Assembly (NCBI GenBank): GCA_018715495.1
Contig: DVLO01000008.1
Span: 1-64,000, forward strand
Direction of reading: 5' to 3'
Length of the DNA stretch: 64,000 bases
Source of the DNA: Candidatus Limihabitans stercoravium
GTDB taxonomy: Bacteria > Bacillota > Clostridia > Christensenellales > CAG-314
This document shows positions 27,664 through 35,027 of this stretch, piece by piece. Made by a program: the position numbers and the translations under genes. The notes beneath the pieces were generated by a model, which made no database searches, was not told the DNA's origin, and worked only from the letters and a program-made list of their open reading frames with translations. Each line of letters opens with the position of its first letter. Position 1 is the stretch's first letter.

Positions 27664-27987
27664 GTGACTGTGAGTATTCAGGAACGTATTTTACAACTGT
27701 GTAGACAACGCAATTGGTCATTGTACAAGCTTGCCCACGAGTCGGGAATTTCCGAAACGACAGTATACGGTTGGTTTAACAAGAATCAATTTACTCCTTC
27801 ACGCAGTTCTATTGAAGACATTTGCCGTGCCTTTGACATTTCGGTGTCGGCATTTTTCAACGATGTGGATCTGGACAATCTCACTTCGCAGCAGGTGGAA
27901 TTGTTGACTCTTTTCGACAAAGTTCCCGACAACAAGAAATCCGTTGTGCTGGACATCGTGCGTTCCTTCGCCAAGGAAGTGGAGTAG
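27664..27987 (+). CDS. XRE-family helix-turn-helix regulator
   Basis: A 107-residue regulator. The HTH is at residues ~8-60: ILQLCRQRNWSLYKLAHES, GISETTVYGWFNKN, FTPSRSSIEDICRAFDIS; the tail has LLTLFDKVPDNKKSVVLDIV, common in this family in Clostridia. It starts at GTG 27664, five bases after AAGGAG; another in-frame GTG lies six bases on. No target is known; palindromic promoters in front of the zinc-ribbon genes are possible sites. Confidence 0.88.
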   Translation: MTVSIQERILQLCRQRNWSLYKLAHESGISETTVYGWFNKNQFTPSRSSIEDICRAFDISVSAFFNDVDLDNLTSQQVELLTLFDKVPDNKKSVVLDIVRSFAKEVE

Positions 27988-28274
27988 GTAGTTTCAAATG
28001 CCTTTAAATCATCGCTGAGTAAAGAGTATTGTTTTGTCACTAAACAACTTTATAGATTTTGACAAAATTATCTTAACTTTCAAATTTTATTTAATTAAAA
28101 GATTCAGTATATTTTTTTTCATGTTATATAATCAATTGCACCTTATGTAAAAATGTTTCAAAATTGAAAATACAACTAATTTTTCATTTTAATTGATATC
28201 TTTATCTTGACATGATATGTTTTATATTACATAAAACTACTATATTACACACATGATTAAAAGGATGATTGCAA

Positions 28275-28796
28275 ATGAGAAAATTTAGTTTAATTCAGTC
28301 TTTCCCGGGAGTACGTGCCAAAGATGTCAATAGTGAAAATTTAAAGCTGTTTGAATGTATTGGTAATAACAATCAATATCATATTAGTAAGATTTCACCG
28401 ACTCGAAAAGTGAGTAAAAATTTGTCATTTAGTGGAATGGTTAAATTGGGACTACTTAATTTGCAAAAAAGTTTAGGTAAATCTAAATACTCATTAACTT
28501 TGATAAAAAAAGCATTCGGGTTAAAAGAAGTAATTGAGTTTGGCAATGTAAAACATAAGTGTCAGTTTTTTTTAGGAAAGTCTCATGAAGTATTTCTTAA
28601 AGCATATGATCTAGTGGGAATATTCAATCGACAATTTCCCACTAATTCTGGAAAAATTTTAAAGGAACAAATTTCAAAAGATATTGCACCTTGTCACATG
28701 CTAATGTGTTATACATTCTACAATTTAAATTCTGTAACAAGTGATGAGGTTAAAGATTATTTAAAAATGATGTTGAAGGAGATAGAAAAATTTTGA
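28275..28796 (+). CDS. Unknown protein in an AT-rich islet
   Basis: About 173 residues, not recognised. The composition is lysine, serine and asparagine rich (RKFSLIQSFPGVRAKD at the start), without membrane segment or signal peptide. AAGGATG precedes the ATG. Base composition is markedly more AT-rich than in flanking genes and codons end in A/T, which suggests recent transfer. Its final codons (IEKF) fall in the 36-nt repeat that opens the next gene, with which it overlaps by four bases. Confidence 0.7.
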   Translation: MRKFSLIQSFPGVRAKDVNSENLKLFECIGNNNQYHISKISPTRKVSKNLSFSGMVKLGLLNLQKSLGKSKYSLTLIKKAFGLKEVIEFGNVKHKCQFFLGKSHEVFLKAYDLVGIFNRQFPTNSGKILKEQISKDIAPCHMLMCYTFYNLNSVTSDEVKDYLKMMLKEIEKF

Positions 28797-28950
28797 AACG
28801 TAATGGCATAGGAGTGTCCAGAAAAACTTTGAAATGCAAGAGCATTGGAGTGTCTGGAAAAATTTCGAAACGCAAGGGCGTTGGAGTGTCCAGAAAAATT
28901 TTGAAACGCAATAGCGTTGGAGTATCTGTAAAAATTTTGAAACGTAATGA
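28785..28950 (+). repeat. 36-nt direct tandem repeat, about 4.5 units
   Basis: Units begin (GAAAAATTTTGAAACG) at 28785, 28821, 28857, 28893 and 28929, each exactly 36 bases apart, with differences of a few bases. They span the stop codon of one gene and the first ~50 codons of the next. Being a multiple of three, they encode a 12-residue repeat. There are no spacers, so this is not CRISPR. Confidence 0.92.
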
Positions 28951-29575
28951 TGTTGAAATATACAATATTTCTAAACAGATAAAAAGATTGCAAAGAAAAG
29001 TCGAAAGCTCCAATGTTGCAATTCTGACTTTGGTTATTGGATTTCTTAGTAACATTGTTTCTATAGTGTTGGGGTTGTTGAAAGACGAAATTAGTGACAC
29101 TTCATTTTTAGTTATCAATATAATAGTTATTTGTATTGTACTTGTGGCAGTGATAACTCTTGTTGTGACTATGGTCAAAAAAAAGTTTGTCACGGTGGTT
29201 GGGTACAGTAAATATGATTGGTGTACCAGATTTGATGAATATGTTGTACCAAATGTAAAATGTGCGATTGAGTTAAGTGAAAATTTAAGTGTAGTGAAGA
29301 AAACCTACGGGGTGGATTCAGCTCAATATAAATTATATATAACGGAGTTAGCCTATTATTTATCAAGTGCAGCTAGAGTGCTTAAAGAAATACTTACCAG
29401 AAGTCCTTCGATTATTGGGTCTTTGATTGCAAAAGAAAGGGTTGAGACTATTATTTCTTTGATTAAAACTATGAGTTCTCAAATTGATAAAAATAAACAT
29501 GAAAGCATGATTCAAGATCTTAATGTCTGTGAAGGGCAATTTAAAGATATATGCGATGAATTTGACAAAAATTAA
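28793..29575 (+). CDS. Two-helix membrane protein with N-terminal 12-residue repeats
   Basis: Up to 260 residues. The first ~50 are basic 12-residue repeats (KRNGIGVSRKTL, KCKSIGVSGKIS, KRKGVGVSRKIL, KRNSVGVSVKIL). Then come a short coiled helix (SKQIKRLQRKVESS), two membrane helices (~residues 77-97 and 104-125) and a ~130-residue mostly helical cytosolic domain with VGYSKYDWCTRFDEYV. I do not recognise the family; the order helix, two TM, helical domain resembles SLATT-type effectors in outline, without sequence proof. The TTG at 28793 is distant from GAAGGAGA (10 bases); GTG codons inside the repeats are alternative starts. Overlaps the previous gene by four bases. Confidence 0.65.
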   Translation: MKRNGIGVSRKTLKCKSIGVSGKISKRKGVGVSRKILKRNSVGVSVKILKRNDVEIYNISKQIKRLQRKVESSNVAILTLVIGFLSNIVSIVLGLLKDEISDTSFLVINIIVICIVLVAVITLVVTMVKKKFVTVVGYSKYDWCTRFDEYVVPNVKCAIELSENLSVVKKTYGVDSAQYKLYITELAYYLSSAARVLKEILTRSPSIIGSLIAKERVETIISLIKTMSSQIDKNKHESMIQDLNVCEGQFKDICDEFDKN

Positions 29576-29667
29576 GTTCGTGCATAAATTTCAATTAAAT
29601 AAATAATGTTGGTTTCAGTTTGTTTTACGACTTGAGCCGTTTTAATAATATTTATCGAAACAAAAAA

Positions 29668-29697
29668 AACACCGAAACGTAATGTTTCGGTGTTTTT
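29668..29697. terminator. Bidirectional terminator
   Basis: AACACCGAAAC-GTAAT-GTTTCGGTGTT with A and T runs, between the islet and the tRNA gene; it serves the tRNA on the minus strand. Confidence 0.9.
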
Positions 29698-29702
29698 CTT
29701 GG

Positions 29703-29776
29703 CGCGCCTTAAGGAGCTCGAATCCCTAACCTTTGGTTCCGTAGACCAACGCTCTATCCAATTGAGCTAAAGGCGC
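29703..29776 (-). tRNA. tRNA-Arg (anticodon ACG)
   Basis: On the minus strand the acceptor arms GCGCCTT and AAGGCGC pair; D-arm AGCTCAATTGGATAGAGC, anticodon stem TTGGT/ACCAA around the loop CTACGGA, and T-arm GGGATTCGAGCTCC-like loop (TTCGAGC) are all present. Anticodon ACG reads CGN arginine codons after conversion of A34 to inosine. The CCA end is not encoded (GCC follows). tRNA genes are frequent sites of island insertion, and the AT-rich islet adjoins this one. Confidence 0.95.
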
Positions 29777-29990
29777 ATGGGCATCTGATTTCAAATGCTA
29801 ATCAATTATACAGCAACTGAAAGTAAAAGTCAACAATTACAAGCCAATTTTTTGTGTTAAATTTGCATTTAGCATTTCAACCAACAATTTTTTCCTGGCC
29901 GTTTAAGACTACTTAAAGCCAAAAAACATACAACGAATACAATCTGTATCGTTAAATTACACTATAAAAAAATTTGTAAAATTGCCAATA

Positions 29991-30019
29991 TTGACATCAA
30001 ATATCAAATATCATATAAT
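29991..30019 (+). promoter_or_regulatory. Promoter of the RND permease gene
   Basis: TTGACA-17-TATAAT, a perfect consensus. The bases between the tRNA and this promoter hold no gene. Confidence 0.82.
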
Positions 30020-30075
30020 TTATTACATAAAATGATAGTTGTTTTTTATTAACCTAAGAAACAGGGAGGTCAGGC

Positions 30076-33000
30076 ATGAAAACCTTTATCAAGACAGCAG
30101 TTTTAAGACCGGTTACCATATGTGTATTGGTAATCATTTTGCTGGCTACGGGCGTGCTTGCAACCATGGACATGTCTACTGCATTGCTTCCCGGTATACA
30201 GATGCCCATTTTCGGCGTATCGGTAGTTTATCCGGGTGCAAGTGCGCAATCTGTGGAGAAGGATGTCACCAAGGTACTGGCAAGCGGATTGAAGTCCGTC
30301 ACCGGGGTAGTCGAAACGGAAACCTATTCCTATGAAAACGTAGGTATGGTCATTCTGACATGCGATTACGGCATTGACGTGGACAAGAAACGTGACGAAA
30401 TAGCTCAGGTTGTGGAAAACACATCCTTGCCTTCATCCTGCTACAAACCCGTTGTCATTGCCGTTGATATGAACAGCGGAGCGGTGGCTACAGTTGCGTT
30501 GTACAACGACAGCGACGACATAGACAAACTCAATGCCGACGCAGAGAAATTGAAGGAAATGATGGGCGGTATAGAAGGTGTTGAAAGTGTTTCGCTGGTT
30601 GGCTCACCCACTCAACAGATTGAGATACATTCCCTTCAGGGATTTGACATGGCAAGTCTGCTCATCATGCAGGCGTTGCAGTCGGAAAACCTTGATATAC
30701 CTATCGGTTCTATCATGGCGGACGGCAGTGTGGTGTCTATACGAAATTCATCGGACGCTAACAGCATTTACGACATCATGACATTGCCTGTATCCGTTTC
30801 TTTGGGCGGAGTTGCAAGTCAACTGAACAACGTCAAGAACATTGTCAACATGTACCAGACGGCAACCTTGCAGGAAGTGGAACAGTACGTTTCGCAGGCG
30901 GACGGAATGCACGATCTGATGACGCAGATTGACGGCATGACATCTGCTGAACTTCAACAGATGAGTTCATTGCTGCCCATTGTCACAAATATGTTGAACG
31001 GTGCCCGTGAAGGCGGTATAATGTACAACGATTTCCGTAAAGTGTATCCCGACAGCGATACCAACGGCGACGGCACATTGGACGGCAAAGATATTACATA
31101 CGAACAATATGCATTGCTGTTTACCGACGGTGGCAGCAGGGTAATTGACGGTGAAGAGGTATCATTCGACGGATACAAGTTTTTCCACACAGATGTTGCT
31201 CATCAAAGTTGTGACGATACATGTACACAGGACGTATACACCTATCAGCAGGTAGCGGAAATATTGCGTTTTGCCGAAAATGTAGACAGTGCAATTCTTC
31301 AGGAAATTGTGGACGCTAAGAAAGCTGCCGAAGAAGCAGGGACAACTGCAACAATTGACAATGAAGTTTACGTCAGACTGTTCAGTTCCGTTACGGACGT
31401 TCCTGTAACCGAACAACTTGTTGAAATTGTAAGACGTAGTGACTTCAAGACCAACGTGTCATCGGTGTTGCTTGAGTACAAGCGCAAGCACGTTGTATTG
31501 GATGAAGGTGAAGATTACGGAAAGCCTGTGTATTCCAACGGACAGTTGTGCGTAGTGGACAACGGCAGACTGACTGCAAACGGACAGCTTGTCAACAACT
31601 ACGGCTGGCTGGTAGACGGTAGTGGCAGATACGTTGACCAACAGGGCAACGTGCTGACGTTGACAGAAGCTCAGAAGATTGAAAGGTACAACAACCTTGG
31701 CGAATACATTATTTTCAGTGATGAAGAATTACTGGAACTGTACAATACAATGGGCATTGACGTAGGTATTGAATTTGGCATTACAACCGACACAATCAGG
31801 TTTGTAAGAGTAACAGATTTCAATACTTCAGATGGAACAATTGTTGTTCCGCTGTGTGCTTTGGGAAAGGTTGAACAAGTTGACACCTACTCAGGATACG
31901 CACAGATGAACGGTCATCTTGCCGTAATGGTAGAGGTTTACGCAAGTACAGACGCCGATACAACCTATATTGTTGACAAGGTAAAGGAAGCAATGGCTGA
32001 AATTTCCGCTGACAGTGCCAATACTATTGTATTGCTGGACGACAAGTCGGAATTTATTTCACAGTCTATATCCAACGTATTGAGTTCTATCATCATCGGT
32101 GGTGTACTGGCAATTTTGGTAATCTACCTGTTTGTACGTCGTATCCGTTCTTCGCTGGTAGTCGCAATCACAATGCCCTTGTCGGTACTGGTAGCGTTGC
32201 TGTGTATGTGGGCAATGGGATTGACATTGAACATGGTATCTCTTGGCGGTCTTGCTGTAGGTATAGGTATGTTGGTAGACAACAGTATTGTCGTACTTGA
32301 AAGCATTACCAAGTATCGTGACAGTGGTTACAGTATATTTGACAGCTGTGTCAAGGGAACAAGAGAAGTTGCAGGATCATTGCTTGCGTCAACTCTTACA
32401 AACATCTGCGTGTTCTTCCCCATTCTGTTTACGCAGGGATTGACACGTGAAATATTCTACGACCTTGTATGGGCAATACTGTACTCAATTGTAATGAGTC
32501 TTATTGTTGCGGTTACGGTCATTCCGTCCTTGTATCACCTTGTTTACAAACGCAACCCGCAAAAGAAGGTTGTCAACGCAGACGGCAGTGTGACAATGGT
32601 AAGTCGTGAAGAAGGCGAACCACGTAAAAAGGCAATTGTCGAAAAGGCACAGCGCAAGGTGGAAAAAATGCAGAAAGCCGTTGTCAACAGCGAAAGAAAG
32701 TACGGCAAGTTGTTGAGTAAGGCTTTGAAACACAAGGTAGTAATTTGTGTTGTGGCATTGGTTCTGTTTGCAAGCAGTGTATTGCTTGTGTTCAGTACCG
32801 GAATGGAATTCATGCCTTCCGTTGACAAAGGCGAGATAGAAGTAAACATTGGATTTACTGCGCAGGACAGCCTGGAAGATGTGTACGAAACTACCCTCAA
32901 TGTAGCCGATTCGATAAAGGCCGATCTTGGTGATGTAGTGACGGACATTGCAATCACAGCCGGCAAGCAGGGAATGGTGGCATTGGAAAACACAGGTAAA

Positions 33001-34365
33001 ATACGTATAACAATTGACACCAAACTTGCCCAAACGGGTACAACAACTCAACACATACGTGAATTTGTCAAGCAGTTCGACCTTTCATCTGTTTCCGTAA
33101 TGGAAATGGACGGCGTAGTTGCTGAAATAACCAGTGGTATGTCGGGTACTTCGGTAGTGTTGTTGGGTGATGATCCTGCAGTGCTCAGCGAAATTGCAGG
33201 CAAGGTGGAAGAAAAACTGTTAGAGGATGAAAACATTGTGTCTGTAATCAATCAGGACGCACAGAAATCCACACAGTACTCAATTGTAATTGACAAGACC
33301 AAGTGCACCGAACTGGGAGTAAACTACAGCAATGCAGTGATGATGTTGCGTGTGGGAATTTCCGGTCAGACAGGCGCAACGCTGGATATTGACGGACAAC
33401 AACAAAATGTCATTGTAAGTTTCAATGAAAATTCCGTAAACAGTCTTGAAGACATGCTCAACCTGGTTGTGGGATTCGCAACCGACGGCAGTTCCGTTCG
33501 TCTTGTGGACGTATTGCAACGTGACGATGAGGGCAACTACGAAGGTACAGGGCTTGTTAAAGAAGAAGTAGTCAGCGTAATAAAGACGTTGAACGACAGT
33601 TACCAGGTCGCACTGGATGTGGAAAGCTACGGTGCCGACAGCGGAACTGTCAGCAAGAAGATCAACAACATTGTCAACGAAGTGTTGGCAGATTACCCCG
33701 GTTACACCTACCAGGAAGGCGGTGTAAGCAAGTATCTCAACCAGGCATTTGACGGATTGGTTGTGTCACTGATTGCCGCATTCCTTCTGTTGTACGGCGT
33801 GATGGCTTGCCAGTTCGAATCACTCTTGAAACCCCTTGTTGTAATAGTAAGTATTCCGTTTGCAATGACGGGCGGATTCCTTGCACTTGTTATTACAGGT
33901 ACACCTTTAAGTATTGTATCCTTTGTCGGAATCATCATGCTGATGGGCGTAATCGTCAACGGCGCAATTATAATGGTGGACAAGATAGATCTGCTCATCA
34001 AGTCGGGTGTTCCCGTTCAACAGGCTGTCGTTGAAGGCACAGCGTCCAGATTGAGACCAATTCTCATGACGACATTGACAACAATTCTTGCCCTTGTACC
34101 GTTGGCACTTGGGTTGGGCGAAGGCGGAGAACTGATGCAGCCCATGGGCATTGTCGTTTTTGGCGGATTGTTACTTGGTACACTGGTAACGTTGGTACTT
34201 GTTCCGTGTTTCTACTGCATTGTAAAGAGAGTGTCGTTTAAGAACTACACCTTTGACGCCGATAATTACGGAACAGCCATTGTAGACTTGGAAAAAATGG
34301 AACAGCCTGAAGTTGCGGCAACCGATTGCAGCGGTACAGACTCTGAAACGGAAACAAAACAATGA
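30076..34365 (+). CDS. Giant RND-type efflux permease with inserted outer domain
   Basis: A 1429-residue member of the RND superfamily (AcrB/SwrC type), which uses the proton gradient to expel drugs or lipids. The N-terminus (TM1, DMSTALLPGIQMPIFGVSVV, PGASAQSVEKDVTKVL), the middle motif GIGMLVDNSIVVLESI and the C-terminal FVGIIMLMGVIVNGAIIMVD and RLRPILMTTLTTILALVPLA are typical. Ordinary members have 1000-1070 residues. The excess is in the first outer loop, residues ~255-600, which includes a calcium-loop sequence DSDTNGDGTLDGKD (~326-339) like an EF-hand or dockerin. A second, cytosolic, basic stretch (~835-885) follows the first half. No membrane-fusion or outer-membrane partner is nearby, as expected in a monoderm. 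Start: GGGAGGT. Confidence 0.9.
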   Translation: MKTFIKTAVLRPVTICVLVIILLATGVLATMDMSTALLPGIQMPIFGVSVVYPGASAQSVEKDVTKVLASGLKSVTGVVETETYSYENVGMVILTCDYGIDVDKKRDEIAQVVENTSLPSSCYKPVVIAVDMNSGAVATVALYNDSDDIDKLNADAEKLKEMMGGIEGVESVSLVGSPTQQIEIHSLQGFDMASLLIMQALQSENLDIPIGSIMADGSVVSIRNSSDANSIYDIMTLPVSVSLGGVASQLNNVKNIVNMYQTATLQEVEQYVSQADGMHDLMTQIDGMTSAELQQMSSLLPIVTNMLNGAREGGIMYNDFRKVYPDSDTNGDGTLDGKDITYEQYALLFTDGGSRVIDGEEVSFDGYKFFHTDVAHQSCDDTCTQDVYTYQQVAEILRFAENVDSAILQEIVDAKKAAEEAGTTATIDNEVYVRLFSSVTDVPVTEQLVEIVRRSDFKTNVSSVLLEYKRKHVVLDEGEDYGKPVYSNGQLCVVDNGRLTANGQLVNNYGWLVDGSGRYVDQQGNVLTLTEAQKIERYNNLGEYIIFSDEELLELYNTMGIDVGIEFGITTDTIRFVRVTDFNTSDGTIVVPLCALGKVEQVDTYSGYAQMNGHLAVMVEVYASTDADTTYIVDKVKEAMAEISADSANTIVLLDDKSEFISQSISNVLSSIIIGGVLAILVIYLFVRRIRSSLVVAITMPLSVLVALLCMWAMGLTLNMVSLGGLAVGIGMLVDNSIVVLESITKYRDSGYSIFDSCVKGTREVAGSLLASTLTNICVFFPILFTQGLTREIFYDLVWAILYSIVMSLIVAVTVIPSLYHLVYKRNPQKKVVNADGSVTMVSREEGEPRKKAIVEKAQRKVEKMQKAVVNSERKYGKLLSKALKHKVVICVVALVLFASSVLLVFSTGMEFMPSVDKGEIEVNIGFTAQDSLEDVYETTLNVADSIKADLGDVVTDIAITAGKQGMVALENTGKIRITIDTKLAQTGTTTQHIREFVKQFDLSSVSVMEMDGVVAEITSGMSGTSVVLLGDDPAVLSEIAGKVEEKLLEDENIVSVINQDAQKSTQYSIVIDKTKCTELGVNYSNAVMMLRVGISGQTGATLDIDGQQQNVIVSFNENSVNSLEDMLNLVVGFATDGSSVRLVDVLQRDDEGNYEGTGLVKEEVVSVIKTLNDSYQVALDVESYGADSGTVSKKINNIVNEVLADYPGYTYQEGGVSKYLNQAFDGLVVSLIAAFLLLYGVMACQFESLLKPLVVIVSIPFAMTGGFLALVITGTPLSIVSFVGIIMLMGVIVNGAIIMVDKIDLLIKSGVPVQQAVVEGTASRLRPILMTTLTTILALVPLALGLGEGGELMQPMGIVVFGGLLLGTLVTLVLVPCFYCIVKRVSFKNYTFDADNYGTAIVDLEKMEQPEVAATDCSGTDSETETKQ

Positions 34366-34428
34366 TGAAGTACTTTTAAGTTCCGTATCGGAAGTTTTAG
34401 ATTATAATAAACGCAATGTACGATAACA

Positions 34429-34464
34429 CAGCGAACTGACCTGTTGTCAGTCCGCTGTTTCTTT
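34429..34464 (+). terminator. Terminator of the RND gene
   Basis: ACAGCG..CTGAC-CTGTT-GTCAG..CGCTGT, a stem with a two-base internal loop, followed by TTTCTTTC. Confidence 0.6.
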
Positions 34465-34508
34465 CGCCCTCAGTCAAATGAATAGTGTTGAAGTTTTTTC
34501 GTTTGTTC

Positions 34509-34706
34509 TCAACTTCTACGCATACTGAAAGCCTTCAATAATGAGGTTGTAAACATTGCACAATGTGACAGTGTGCCTCTTATATTACGAAATCCATTGT
34601 AAAAGCGCTCAAGCGTACCCATTGGGCTGCGATAATTGTCTTTCGGGATGTGTTTTGCAAGGAACAGAGGTAGTTTATTTTCCGTGCAGTGTAAAATAAC
34701 ACAGGT
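34509..34706 (-). pseudogene. Possible gene remnant
   Basis: On the minus strand, 65 codons are open without a start codon: the translation contains KLPLFLAKHIPKDNYRSP, MGTLERFYNGFRNIRGT and TTSLLKAFSMRRS before a TGA. It reads like protein rather than noise but I cannot name a family, and the flanks are AT-rich non-coding bases. It may be the end of a decayed gene, or chance. The rest of 34366-34962 has nothing else I can support. Confidence 0.28.
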
Positions 34707-34962
34707 TTATAAACTCAAGTCCAAATTAAACTTAAATGTCATCATACCGGCTGCAATTTAATAAATATAGCACCTTCTACACTAAAAAATGACAGAATTG
34801 TCATATAACATCGCTTTGAAAAATGAGATGTAAAATACTTTAAAAGATGTAAAATTTTACACCAAAATAAATATAGTTGTTGTTGACATAAATAACACTT
34901 ATCGTAATTAATTATTTTTATGTTTTTTTTTATAAATTTACTTCTTTGAAGTGGTTTTTTGC

Positions 34963-34991
34963 TTGACAAGGCAGCCTCTTTTGTAGATAAT
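34963..34991 (+). promoter_or_regulatory. Promoter of the BspA-like lipoprotein gene
   Basis: TTGACA-17-GATAAT. Confidence 0.68.
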
Positions 34992-35027
34992 TGAGCCGCC
35001 TAAATATTAGGTAAGGAGAATAGAAAA

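Noticed and set aside
28785-28950. CRISPR array
   Set aside because: The 36-base period suits a CRISPR repeat, but there are no spacers and no cas genes; the units encode protein.
28793-29575. SLATT effector of a defence system
   Set aside because: Only the order of helices fits; no sequence signature was found, so not claimed as an annotation.
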